Shown here piece by piece: positions 46,618 to 58,186 of a stretch of 64,000 bases of DNA. The number at the start of each line of letters is the position of its first letter. The stretch's first letter is position 1. The stretch lies in contig JAGMVK010000003.1 of the NCBI GenBank assembly GCA_020747065.1, positions 1,922,001 to 1,986,000 on the forward strand. The letters run 5' to 3'. The position numbers and the translations under genes were made by a program. This DNA comes from Cadophora sp. MPI-SDFR-AT-0126. Lineage: Eukaryota > Ascomycota > Leotiomycetes > Helotiales > Ploettnerulaceae. Under the pieces are notes generated by a model. The model was not told the origin of the DNA. It saw only the letters and a list, made by a program, of their open reading frames with translations, and did not search any database.

Positions 46618-49600
46618 TTATGCCTTCATCTCCCTGGTGTTTCCTGTAAGCCGTGCGGCCACTTCCGACTCTGATTCTATTTGCTGAATGCATTTGAAGT
46701 GTACCTGATTCGCGTAAACATTGACATCCTGTAGCTCCACCTCGAATCTATCCCCAACTTCGAGGTCTGCTGGGTCAATGTTGGCCGGTATGCCCATCTG
46801 CCCACCAAGGAGCAATTTTGAGACCAATCCTCCAACAAGCCGAGTGTCTGGATTTATACTTCGTACAGTGAACTCCAAAGGGTCCGGTAGTTTAGTTTCG
46901 CCAAACTTCCAAGCTCGAAGAACGAGCTGGAGCAGTGTCCTGCGTTCCGCTACAGTCGTATACTTAGAGATGAGTCGCTCTCGACTTGCAATTCGCGGAA
47001 GCATTTCATCGAGCTGGGCTTGAGAAAAGGGAAGAAAGTCGACCTTTGACCTGCCAACAAGTGACATGCCAGTTTTGGCTTCTTCTAAAAGCGCAGCTTC
47101 GATCTGCCAATGAGCAACAAGGTCGCCGAATCTACGAAGAGGACTGGTGACCTTCGCAAACATATCCACGCCAAGTGCGACATGGGGTCCCGGGATCGTG
47201 GACGGCTGTACTTTTCCAATAAGTGAGAAGTAGCTGCGCATCAAGTCTGCGGTAACTGTTCCCTGTTCTTCTGCGGGCCGAAGAGTCTGCACATAGTACT
47301 CGGTAGGGTCTTGCTTGTCTGGGATCCGGGGAGTGATCCGATATGGAAGTGGAATGCCACGGTCACTGCACCATCTTGCAGCAACCTCTCCTGTCAAGAT
47401 CATGAGATTTCCCACAGTGTCTATCTCGTCCCCATCTAGCAAGCTTCCACTAGACTTCTGTATTCCGACGCGGATTGCCGGGTCGCCGAAAAATTGGAGG
47501 CTGTCGGTAAGATTTTTCGGTTTCGTCCAGGGGAATCCATTGAACGACATGTCTACAATTGGCCTAGGATTCCCCTTACTGATGCCTCCTCTAGCCCGTA
47601 ATACTTCTCGTCGAGCTTCGCCGATGGTTCGAAGAATTTTCAGGTTTTCTTTTTCCTCATCGGAGATTTGATCGCTTCTAAGTAAAGGCCGAGTCGCCTT
47701 AGGCTTAGCCTCATGATTTCCCACGACATAGAAGTCATATTCAACGGAATCATTTCCAATTGTGATTTCCCGAAGAGTGTCTTTTGTCATATACTTGGTA
47801 TTTCCAACGATGCCAGGCGTAATCTTACTATCAAGCAATTCCCCTTGCAGGTTTATTTTAGTGCTGAATGTCAAGCAGGGTCTTCCGGGAGCAAGACTGA
47901 AGTGTGCTTGAGTATAATTTGACGGCAACATAGGAACAACTCGGTCGGGCAAATATACCGTTTCCGCCACCCTTTCAGCAAATTGACTCATCAAGCCCCG
48001 CGGATCAAGGTGAGCTGCGGGATCGGCGACATGAACGTGGACCCAATAAATGTCTGGTTCATTTGTGGGCTCCAAAGAGAAGCCATCATCGATTTCGAGC
48101 GCACCTGCATCGTCGACACAATAGATGGGTGTGTCGCCCCAATCTTTCCGCATCGCAGCCAGCTTGTCTTCTACGAACCCTGCAGCAAGGGACGCTGGTG
48201 GATGTAAACGACGCATAATTGCGTTTTGTCTGCCTGCGTAAGGAAGTCTGAGTTCGAAGGTTGATTTTCCTTCCCACGGGGGTAACGCTCCAAGTTCCTG
48301 CAGGCAAGTCCACGCCGTTGTCGTAGACAAAGGCACATCCGGATAACGGTCGATCATTCGTAGAATAGCAGATCCTACGCCATGTAATGGAGACGTTGGC
48401 CCGAAGCTTTCCAAGCACGCCCATGATTCAAGGAATCTGATGAAAAACATATCAGAGCTAGTGAAAGCTTCCCTGGGCGTTCCAGGTCTGAAATTTTGAT
48501 CTGGTTCTATAGATATCAGCGACGGCCCAACTGTCCCATGGGAGGTAAATGAGCGATTAGCCCGACTAAGATCGATGAGACGTCGAGCTGTTTTTGCAAA
48601 ATTCACGAGCTCTGAATATCCAGAAGGAGCCTTTGTCCGCGCTGCACCTTGGCCAAGTAGCGTATCCGTATATTTTCGAACCCATCCAACAACTCGACGG
48701 ATGCAATCAACTTCACTCAAACCATTGATCTCGTATTGTGGATTCGACCTCATTGCCGTAGAAGACGCTAACGCCGAGAAGCCTATATCGTCCTTCATTA
48801 TCGAACGGTGGACAGCGTAGAGGATAGGCCACTCGTACTTGCCATCCTCATCTTTCGGTACGCTCTTCGGGAGGACCTTAGCAGCGATTTCTTGAAGTGT
48901 GCAATACTGGTAATGGAACATGTCTGCCACTGTTCTATGTGCACCGTCGAGATAATTTGCAGCTCTCTGGTATGTGGAGTCGGCCTTATTCCAAAAATCA
49001 ATCATTTTCTTCACAAGTGGCTGTCCAATGCCGATAGGAACGGATTCGTTGAAGCTTTGTAGTCTGCCTTCCATGGTCGAGTCAACTACCTCATCGGGCA
49101 GGTATGGTACTATCTCATCGAGTTCCTTGGGGTCGACAAACCCAGGGACAAAGAAGGTGATTTTGCTCGAAGTTCGGTTTATCCAGCGACCGGACATAGT
49201 ATAGAACTGGGCCTGATGCTCTAAGTCGCGAACGTAGATGGCCATCTCCTGTTGTCGATTACCAACGGAGCTTGTAGAATCAGCATCATAGTAGGCAAGG
49301 CAAGAAATCCAACTTACACGAGCTCAACCAGATCTCCAGGCAAGAAGAAGTTCCGCGAGTCACCAACGTCGACCATATCGAACCTCTCGAAGTCCAGAGC
49401 GATGGAGTCTTCAGCGAAAATCGTGGGCTCTCGAACTTCGCAGCTAAAGTCATCATAGCAAGCTCCGAGAACAGCATTGCCAACTTCCCCAGGCACAGGC
49501 TGATCCTTCAAGAGGCCTATGTTTTCGTGAGGTGAGGCATTTTCTATTTCCCATTGTCGCAGTCGCTCACGGATCGGTAACGGTGGCGGTTCTGGGGGCA

Positions 49601-49872
49601 AAGAGGTGTCTGTCTGGGCTTCTACTGATGAACGGGTCTGCGATTCTTGTCAGCGTTTCCTTGAAATTAATTATCATTAAGCTTACTACACGGCCAGCAT
49701 GGAACCGCCTCCGAAAATCTCCAGGTCTTCCATTCTCTACAGCTCTACTCAGAGATCGCACTCGAGGTCTTCGAGAACTATTGCTGAACGCATTGAGGTT
49801 GTATTTCGCAAGACATCGAAAACATACGAAAGGCCGAGTGATCTGCTTTTGATTCTGCAAAGACCGTAGCAT
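46618..49872 (-). CDS. cyt-4: Mitochondrial RNase II-family exoribonuclease (CYT-4/Dss1-like)
   Basis: Three exons give 1052 aa: 49687-49872, 49318-49637 and 46618-49270. The N-terminus (MLRSLQNQKQITRPFVCFRC, then SNSSRRPRVRSLSRAVENG) is a typical Arg/Ser-rich mitochondrial presequence. The RNB catalytic domain lies around residues 545-900, with YCVDDAGALEIDDGFS supplying the acidic metal-binding cluster and VTSPLRRFGDLVAHWQ the conserved RNB box. An S1-like end follows. Dss1 is the 3'-5' exonuclease of the yeast mitochondrial degradosome, and Neurospora CYT-4 is needed for mitochondrial RNA processing. Exon 3 uses an unusual ACAAG acceptor; it is the choice that keeps frame and gives GDLVELVSVGNRQQEMAIYV. 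Confidence 0.92.
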
Positions 49873-50292
49873 AACTGGGAAGAAATGGCTGTGGAAATTA
49901 CACGGATCTTGACTTCGTTCTCAGGAGCTTGTCAAAAAAATATCCAGGCGACGCGAAGAGTCGTGACTTCACCTGGCCCGTGCCCACAATTCTCTTCTTA
50001 ACTTTGCATCATAAATTACAGTCATCCTTCTGACCACAACAACGATTGCAATTCCGCCCACTTCTTGATAGGTATGTCACAGTCTCTCTACTCTTTCTAT
50101 ATCACCTCCCTAGTATGATGAATTAAAATAGCATGTATTACCTGAATCAGCCAGTTTACTGGTCTCGATATGTGGTCAATATCACCAAGATCTCTGACTC
50201 AACCTAAAATTCTCGAAAGCACAATCACATGCCTCAACAGCTGCATTTGCTAACCAGTTGAAGTCTTTATTTGTAGTTTTACTTGTTCCGTC
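49873..50292. promoter_or_regulatory. Shared divergent region (RNase / molybdopterin synthase subunit)
   Basis: 420 bp between two divergent starts. On the plus strand a GTATGT donor at 50072, a CTAAC branch-like sequence near 50250 and a TTTGTAG acceptor near 50275 suggest an intron in the 5' leader of the downstream gene. Confidence 0.4.
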
Positions 50293-50586
50293 ATGTCGAC
50301 ATCCGCGAAGGTGCCAGCAGGGCACTTCAAGATCTTGTACTTTGCATCCGCCGGATCATACACCGCGAAAGATTCCGAACATCTTCCTGCGCCTCTCTCA
50401 ATTGCGAAGCTCTTTGAGACGCTTGAAGAGAGATACAATGGCATGAAGATGAAGGTGCTTGAGAGCTGTCTTGTGACGGTCAATTTGGAATATGTCGATG
50501 TCCCAGAAGATGCCGACGCCGAGAGTGACTTTACAATCAAAGAGGGCGATGAGGTCGCCATCATTCCGCCTGTGAGCTCTGGTTGA
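50293..50586 (+). CDS. cnxG: Molybdopterin synthase small subunit (MoaD/MOCS2A)
   Basis: A single coding exon of 97 aa. This ubiquitin-fold sulfur carrier works with the large MoaE/MOCS2B subunit to convert precursor Z into molybdopterin. Family features include FKILYFASAGSYTAKDSE at the start, the SIAKLFETLEERY helix, VNLEYVD, and the C-terminal EGDEVAIIPPVSSG. The terminal Gly would be activated and thiocarboxylated. The penultimate residue is Ser, so the tail is Ser-Gly, not the Gly-Gly of bacterial and animal proteins. I believe fungal members also show this, but cannot check. Such an enzyme is needed for nitrate reductase cofactor. The 5' leader is probably spliced. Confidence 0.92.
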   Translation: MSTSAKVPAGHFKILYFASAGSYTAKDSEHLPAPLSIAKLFETLEERYNGMKMKVLESCLVTVNLEYVDVPEDADAESDFTIKEGDEVAIIPPVSSG

Positions 50587-50873
50587 ATACTGGGGAAGCC
50601 CGGCACAATGTAATTGCTATACTCAAACCCGATTCTTACAAGTTGGCTTCGGGCCGCACGGATCGAGACATTGAGATGTCCCCTAATGTCCGGCTTTATG
50701 GAGAAAACCGTTAAGGCCACCAGTTAAAGGCACAGGGACACAACCTGCATGCCGCATGGCAGAGCGCGCGGTGATATATAAACAGCGAGGGAATCATATC
50801 AGATCCCGAGACACCTACAATGCACCAAAAATATACAAGCAACGAGTATATACAACCACTCAACCAACCCCTC

Positions 50874-51542
50874 CTACTCAGCATCCAACAACGGCCTCTG
50901 CTCATCCTCGATTTCGTTCTCCAACCTCCTGCTCCTAATATCGACGAGTCTAATTCTCCACTGACTCCACCCCTTCCAGAAGCGCCACCACTCCTCACCC
51001 CTCACTCTACTCCTCCCTACCCAAGCACGTCTCGCTCTCCTCCCAAGAAAATACGCTGCAAAGGCCAATCCCACCACCACGAACGTCGACAGCACACTCA
51101 CGACACACGTCAGGAAAGTGATGGTCGAGACGTGGCATCCTAGCATACTGGTCCGGAGTTCCCATCTCTCGTACCAGAGCGGGCAGATATCTGGGTTGGA
51201 AAAGGGAGCGAGGAGCTGCGGGTGCGAGGGGTTGGGGACGCATGTTCCTGACTGTGGTGCTCGGTCAGTGAAATGCAGTCCATACCTCTCATGCTCATCC
51301 AACTACAACTCATTGATGGCTCGTGGAAACAAGACATGGGTTACAGGAGCAAATACACAGAAAGAGGGAAAGGGGTTGGGTACACTTACAGCTGGACACC
51401 AACTACACTTCGCATCCCTCGTCTCCAAACAACCACCACACTCCTGCCTCTTCCAGCAAATCTTCAACCACCGATCAAAAGTATCATTCCCAATACTCAT
51501 ACCAGATTGGTCGGCGGCATGAGGCTGAAGCCCGAGAGTCAT
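50874..51542 (-). CDS. PSI-domain single-pass membrane protein
   Basis: Two exons (51390-51542 and 50874-51251) give 176 aa. Residues about 28-75 form a Cys-rich PSI (plexin-semaphorin-integrin) domain: ICWKRQECGGCLETRDAKCS, then WCPASGTCVPN and PDICPLWYERWELRT. A single membrane helix follows (STITFLTCVVSVLSTFVVVGLAFAAYFLG), then a basic, Trp-rich tail and an acidic end with EDEQRPLLDAE, whose dileucine-like motif suggests endosomal or vacuolar sorting. No signal peptide is seen; the helix may serve as a reverse signal anchor. An internal Met 14 codons in (MSIGNDTFDRW) is an equally good start. Function is unknown. Confidence 0.8.
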
Positions 51543-52097
51543 ATGGTTGGTCGAAAGCCTAATCCCAACAGTCGATCAGGTGATAGTTGCGTTTGATTGG
51601 CTTCCAGACTTTCGTGATATGTGGGCGTTCTTAGAGACAGTGAGAGCAAAGAGGTAGTGTGCAGATGCGAGATATGTGAGGTGCTATATAGACATGATTG
51701 AGCGATATAATATACGATGTTGGAGATGCAGCTTCATCCCATTGTAGGCTGAGCCAAGATATCGATTTGAGAAGGTGCATAATATCACGTGTACCTTAAA
51801 ATAGAATTACTCGATGCAGACAGACAGACGATCTATAGACGCCTTTGTTGGGATCAATCATCGACCAAATGGGTACAAAGGTTTCCTTTTGATTGCATGA
51901 TCAACGAACCATTAAAGTAGACTAATACACGAAATGCAGGCTTGAGAATCATCTATAGACCAGAACGCATAATACTACCGATTCGTATGTAACATCTGCG
52001 CTCCGCGAAACCGCTCCAATGACCCAGCCGGGCCCCATGCGATGAAATACCGTGGACAGCAAAACAAATCGGTCCATTAACATACAAGCATGACCAT
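51543..52097. other. Intergenic (PSI gene upstream, UGP1 downstream)
   Basis: 555 bp, AT-rich, with no gene-like frame. Confidence 0.45.
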
Positions 52098-54738
52098 TTA
52101 ATGCTCCAACAATCTCAACGAACCTTGAACGACGACATTCTCAAGGATGGATCCGGGAGGAATATCGATGGTGCTGCCTTCTGTTGCTACAATGATGACA
52201 GTACCCTTCAGAGTGACGCCTCGGCCGAGATTGACGGCTCCAGTGATGGTCAAGTGGTCGAGTTCGATGATCTTGGGAATGCTGCCGATGCGCTTTTGGA
52301 AGTCAGAGACCTTCTTGAAGTCGTTACCGAGCTTGATGAGGGGAGCTGGGCCGAAGCGGTTGGGGTCAATTTGGAGTTGACCATGCTTCAACGAGTAGAG
52401 GTCTGACTTGACGAGCATGAGGTCAGAGCAAGTCTTGACGGGCAAGAAACGTCTACGGGGAACGTTGACGCCGTGTGCGTTCTTGAAGTGACGAATGGCA
52501 GCTCCGACAGCGGTCTCAAGCTGGACAATCGAGACATCAGATTCGCCCTTCTTGTCAGCTGGAATTGACTTGTTGTTGGGGATGATCTCCATCTCGAGCT
52601 CGTTGTTCTCAACAATGCGCTTGACGGCCTTCAAATTCAACCAGATGTTGTTGGTGTTGAAGTACTTGAATTTCTTGATCGACTTGAACTCGTTGGTGTG
52701 CTCCTTTGGAACTTGAGCGATTTCAAGAAGACGGACAGATCCCTCATAGTCGATGATGGTTCCACCCTTGACATCTGCCTTAGTCTTATCGGTCAACTCC
52801 ATAATGTACTCAGCCTCGGTCTTGACCATGTGTTGCAAGATTCTCAGATCAACAACGGCACCCAAGTTGTCAACGTTGGAAAGGAAGAGGATCTCAACAC
52901 CGCGCTCAATGAGCTTATCAAGAATACCGGAATTATACAGAGACTCGAAGACATCACCGTGTCCGGGTGGGTACCAATCAGAAATTGGCGAGTTGAATGA
53001 CTTTGGTGCGGGGAGGAGGGAATCCTTCAGGACTCTGGGGTATCGGGATTGATTGAAGGTCAAGATATCAATATTGTGTCCTTCGTATTTCTTGATAATG
53101 TTCTGGGTATCATCGTCGGTGTTGAACGAGTTCATGAGAACGAAGGGGACATTGACGTCGTAGGTTCGGTTGAGGTATTCAATTTGTCGGACTGAGAGAT
53201 CGAGGAAGGACATGCCATCACGGACTTCGATAACGGACTTTGGACCAACACATCCCATAGAGGTTCCAAGACCACCATTCAGCTTGAGAACAGCGAGCTT
53301 GCTCAAGAAACCGACAGACTCGGAGTTCGCAAGATCATTGTAGTCAACAACTTGGTTTTCGGCAGGTGGCGCAATGCGGTCCCAGTCCCTTGATTCAATT
53401 AGCCCTTGTATTTCGATATTCCAGACCAATGCCTTACAGTGTGTTTCCCTTCGCCTTGTCGTTGAGATATCTTCGGAAGAGCGCAAAGAAGTTATCCATT
53501 TCCGTCTCAAAGAGCTGTAAAACCAATTAGCAAAGTCTAGAGCCAGATTTGTGTATCAAAATATACCTTCTTTTCTGTGGGATCGGTAACAGTATCTGCA
53601 AGGTTATTGAGGGCATTTCTCATTTGACTAGCAGCCACTGAGGTCGAAGTATTCTCGAAAGCCTGGGGGTTGTTCGTTAGCTGTGCCATAGCGTTCATAG
53701 CTGGTGCGTGAGGAGAAGTAGGAAGAGCGGCAGATCTTGCAGACTTAGGACCTCCAGAATGAAAAATAGCCGGAGTTCCTGGTAGGTAAGACTTGGTGGG
53801 AACTCCACAGGCAATGAGTTTGACAGGCTCGTAGCCTCCAGGAGGAACAGGGCCGGGAATAGAAGATCCTTGGGAGAAAGGTTCCGGAGCAGCAGCCTTG
53901 ACAGATTTGGGTACTCCAGGAGAAGCTCCGAGAACGGGAGAGCCTTGATGTGGAGACTTGGTGGAAGCTCCCAAAGTGAGCACTTCAGGACCTGCAGATT
54001 TGGGGCGTGGGTAGGTCGACATGTTTGGAGATGAAGGATGGGGACGACCAGGTTGTGCAGACAACGCTGCTTCCATGAAGCTGTTCCTGAATGCTGGGTT
54101 CTCCCAAACTTCTGCTGGAAGGGACGATAGAGGAGATATGCCCACTTGAGCTTGCCGGGGGGTTCTTGATGGTTGGAGGGTTGCCGATCTGGACGGTCGC
54201 AATGCTGGGTGCGTTTCCCAGAACTTGATCTCGGGCAATGGCACAATCGTCGTACCTGGCGCGAAGTCTACGGGTTGATAGTGAAGATTCTCGTTGCTGC
54301 CAGGAAATGCAGGACAGGCGTGGATGCAGATTCCTGGGAGGTAGAGACAATGTCGGTGTCCTGTTTTCCACTTCTCCACGTCGAGCTCTGGGAGGCGAGG
54401 AACGTCCTCCATGATTGCGTCATTGATCCAGAAGTAGTCCTTTCGAAGGGAGTTGTATGATCCTCGAGGTTTGAATCAGGCCTGCTAGGCGACGAGATTT
54501 CCATCTTCACAGCTCTGGCAACTTCTCAAGAGTTCACCTTTGAACCAGGTCTGGCGTCCGCGGTTGTCTCCCAAGTCTGCAGTGAATCTGCGGCTCTACT
54601 CTGACAATAAGGGAAAACAACACTCACCATATGCGATTGAGTCTTGCCATGATGCTTTTTGGCAAACTCAGCTTCCCCATTGGCACCGCCAAGAGAGGAC
54701 TTCAGATGTCCTGGGAGGACATTCTTCAAAGCAGCCAT
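52098..54738 (-). CDS. UGP1: UTP-glucose-1-phosphate uridylyltransferase
   Basis: Makes UDP-glucose from UTP and glucose-1-phosphate, feeding cell-wall glucan, glycogen and trehalose synthesis. Four exons give 524 aa, the usual size: 54628-54738, 53567-53662, 53438-53514 and 52098-53388. It starts [18 protein letters not shown] and [13 protein letters not shown], joins [20 protein letters not shown], then [19 protein letters not shown] and [16 protein letters not shown]. The nucleotide-binding loop [19 protein letters not shown] is intact, and the C-terminal left-handed beta-helix is present ([20 protein letters not shown]). Intron 1 is 965 nt, far longer than any other intron in the window, and contains an ORF continuous with exon 2 (see separate entry). 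Confidence 0.95.
53663..54412 (-). other. 250-codon ORF within UGP1 intron 1, in frame with exon 2
   Basis: From an ATG at 54412 an open frame runs 250 codons and continues without a stop into UGP1 exon 2. The frame stays open about 20 codons further upstream without an ATG. The predicted peptide begins [19 protein letters not shown] and has [19 protein letters not shown]. It then becomes Pro/Ser/Gly-rich with related segments ([41 protein letters not shown]). It could be a long-isoform first exon driven by an internal promoter, a retained intron, or chance. I recognise no family. Confidence 0.45.
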
Positions 54739-57444
54739 ACCGAATATGTGTATGTATCGAAGTTTGGTAGAGTGAAAATTGAAGCCTTTTGTGTTCTCTG
54801 TTGATTGACGATGGAGGACGACGAGGAGGAGGATAGCTTTTCTAGGGAGGGGAAGCTTGGTTAGCGCGATCCTTCTGGGAAGGCACGTTGACGTAATTGG
54901 CAGATGCTGCAGTTCGTTCTAAACAGGAAAGGAAAGACAGAGCGGACGGTGATTGGAATGGGCCTTTGAGACGAAAGGAGTGACTAGTCGACTTACTGGC
55001 AACTGGTTCAGAAATACCCAAATATGACGAGGGAATAATAGAGGGAGGGAGGGAAGGAGAGCCGGCGCACAGCGAGATGGGATTCTTTGTTGATTAAGTA
55101 TGAACCCCGTACCCGTACCCATCCCATCTCGGCGGCACCTAGCTCTATGGAAATTAAATATTTCTGTCTCTCAAGTCCCAACCCGCTAAGAAGCCAGGGC
55201 TGGAAGGCAGGCTGGCGGACGCCGAGGGGTCTACTAGCCCAGAAGTGGCGGCAACAGGGGAGGTTGATGTGCTCTCAATCTCGACCTTGCCCTTTACCCT
55301 TGCTGGCCGCCAGCCTGGCCCTTGCCCTTCCCTGGCCTGATCCGCAGCATTTTCGTGCTTTGCTTCGCTACAACCTCTACAGCAACGGCTTCACAGGCTA
55401 ACGTTATCAACATTCCTCATCTTCTTCGTTCATACTTCGTAAAAGCTCCCCCCCCCCCAGGTGGCAAATCGCTGCTTCTATCGCCCAATTCTCCGCTTTC
55501 TGTTGGGACCGGACATCTTGGGGTGAAGTTTTTTACTTGTACTTGTAACAATGTATTTGCAAGATGCCAGCCACTTCATGGTCGAGAGCTGCACTCCAGG
55601 TTGTCCAGCCAGAGGGGATCCCCACCCACCACCAACAGCTGCAGCGGTGGTGGATTACGGTATTCGACGCCGCCCCCGTGAGACCCAGAGCAGTCGTCCA
55701 GCAGAAAAGGGGGTGGATGTGGATGTGGATCTGGCCTTTGACGGCTCTTCACGGGAAGAGCTGCAGCGGCCCAACTCTAAAATAAAAATAATCTCACAGC
55801 AGAACCCGAGACATCTGTCCAGAACGAAACCTATCCAGAAAGGAAAGCGTTCAAAACAACTAGTCTCCCGGACAACTTTTGTACAAAGTTCGGCGCTACG
55901 GTATCAAAAAGGCTCAAGCCCTCCCTGCTTCAGCCGCAAAAGAATGCTTATTATTGTTTTGTGCTCCAAGCTCATCCTCATCTGGTCTCCCGGATGGACT
56001 ATCAGCAAGCCACTCATCAACACATCAAACCGCCTTATTTCCCTGTTGGTACAAGCCCACGGACACAAATGTAGACATATTCGGGATTAATCTCTCGAGA
56101 GGCGTCAAATATCGATACGCCACAACTCTATCGACTTTTTCCTGTGGATTTTATGCAGCTCCCTTCGTAAGCCCAGCGATACCCTGGAGCTTATGCACGT
56201 GGGGGGTTTTTTCTTCATTCTTTGGAGATTGATGCCCAGTAGTGACAGCCACGGTGATGCAGAGAGTCTGTAAGCAATATCTCGGCTTGGTTATTCGCGC
56301 CAGGCAATCCGGGCGGGGATAAATGCATCTAGCAATTGTCCGAATTGGGCAATTGCCATGCAAAAGCGAATATTTTCTTGTTGACAACTTTTGGTCCTAC
56401 ACGTGAATGGGACCAACTTCATCTTGTTTCTTGAGCTTCGTTTCTCGGAGTCTTCATTGTTTTCCTTCCCTCCTGTGTGTGCTTGTGAGCATATAATCTG
56501 CGGTTTGTCCTCCTCAAAGCCGAGATCACAAATGCCTACGAGGCTGCTAGTAGCCTTTACAAGCATTCGCGAGGCGTCCTTGTATTCTTGATATATTTTC
56601 CTGGAAATTGTCGTCTGTTATTTGTTCGAGCAATTTTATTTAAATCATTTCCTGCGACGTTGAGATTGCTAATATTGGATTAAATGAATACTTGGAAAAT
56701 ACAATTCCTTGGTTCTTGTCTTCCAAGTCATCAAGCGTCGTCTGTTGGCCTACTCACTTCAACTGTAAACATCAACTCTCACCGTAGCTTGTCGAAGCTA
56801 TCTCTGCCATATCAATTTCATGGTTCAGACTATTTTCAACGACGTTCCATGCTTCATTGAGTTTGCTTTAACATATATGTCATTTTCGAAGCCTAAATTC
56901 AGGCAAGCTTATCTGCATGTTAGGTATTTAATCTCAAACTTAATGCACGAGAGATTCCACAGATCATGGTACAGTATGGAGAGGACGTGATTGAGCTGCA
57001 AGAAGGGACATCGATACTCTATCCTACATGGTCATGCTCTCCACACTTGTCGTAAGTAAGGCATTTTGCAAGTAGAATGCGACTTCACCACTGGTAAGTG
57101 AGTCCACCAGATGAAGGGGAGTGGAAGAGAATCTCGCAAGAGATGGATGAAGCCAGCCTTGGTCAGTAACTTTGGCTTTCAGAATCCTTTCAACAAAGTC
57201 TAAAGATCGTGTAGCTGAGTTCAAGTCTCACCTGAATATCATGCTTCTCGATCATATCCACGCCTTGTTCCAAATAACAGGATATGATTAGAGAAAGCCA
57301 TTGAAATCCCACTGCAAATTCTCACCCCTTCAATCCATTCCACCCAGCCCACCCTTATCCCCTGAGACGTAACCCAGGTAGAAAGAAACCCCGACCCAAA
57401 ACAAGCCTCTTGTACACCATCACCAAAATCACCTCACCTCACCT

Positions 57445-57480
57445 CATCCCCATCCTCATCCCCATCCTCATCCCCATCCA
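57445..57480. repeat. Tandem 12-mer, three units
   Basis: CATCCCCATCCT is repeated three times, with the last base of the final copy changed. It is preceded by ACCTC repeats. Confidence 0.85.
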
Positions 57481-57759
57481 GCCACTCCTCGGATCCCCGT
57501 CTCCCGCCGCCCCAAAAATCAGCTTACTCCACACCATAAACCGCCACTTACCCTCCGAGACTCCCAAGCAACCAAACAAATCCCCCGAACGTAAATTTTC
57601 ACGGAGTAGAATGTTTTGTTGCACGTCGATACTCTTCGGCATGACAACGTTCCGGTGCTGGATATGAAAGCGCTTGTGCAGATCTCACCTGCATGCATAC
57701 TTTTGGCATTTTGGCGGGTGCAGATTGGACGGCACCGTTTGCTGGGCTCGGTTAGAGTT

Positions 57760-57760
<1 letters not shown>

Positions 57761-57804
<44 letters not shown>
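57761..57804. repeat. Poly-C homopolymer, 44 nt
   Basis: An uninterrupted run of 44 C residues on the plus strand, followed by TTTTTCC. It is by far the longest homopolymer in the window and lies in intergenic DNA. Confidence 0.97.
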
Positions 57805-58186
57805 TTTTTCCTCTTCGTCAATTCATCTCAACCTGTGAACCCCGCCGCGGGGTTGGGCTGACAGTCTATCCGAAGAGAGGATGGTAGCCAAGACTGTGAA
57901 GTGGAATAACATTTGGATGACTTTACAAAAGGGCACGGGAGTGGGAGTAGGTGGGGATTCCATTCAATTGCTTGTTGATAATAGTAGTCTAACTGAGGTG
58001 CGTAAAAAGATGGTGGTATCGAGCGAATGCATATGCAAAGAAAACACAGAACAGCAAGAACAAAAGAAAAGACTCCCGCAAATGACAATAAACTTCCCCC
58101 TCGAGATCCCTTCCCATGAAATCCTAGCCTAACTCCAACATGTAATGAGAAACGGACATGATGTGACCGAGCCAAGAAGCAGATGG

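Larger units (their letters stand above)
54739..58186. other. Long gene-free stretch (about 3.4 kb)
   Basis: UGP1 upstream region plus non-coding DNA. The frames at 55087-56232 (up to 179 codons) show no domain, splice partners or plausible composition. It contains two simple repeats and a 44-nt poly-C tract. GC content drops after about 56.6 kb. Confidence 0.5.

Noticed and set aside
55087..56232. Plus-strand frames up to 179 codons upstream of UGP1
   Set aside because: Arg/Ser/Pro mixtures with no motif; neighbouring frames overlap equally well, as in non-coding GC-rich DNA.
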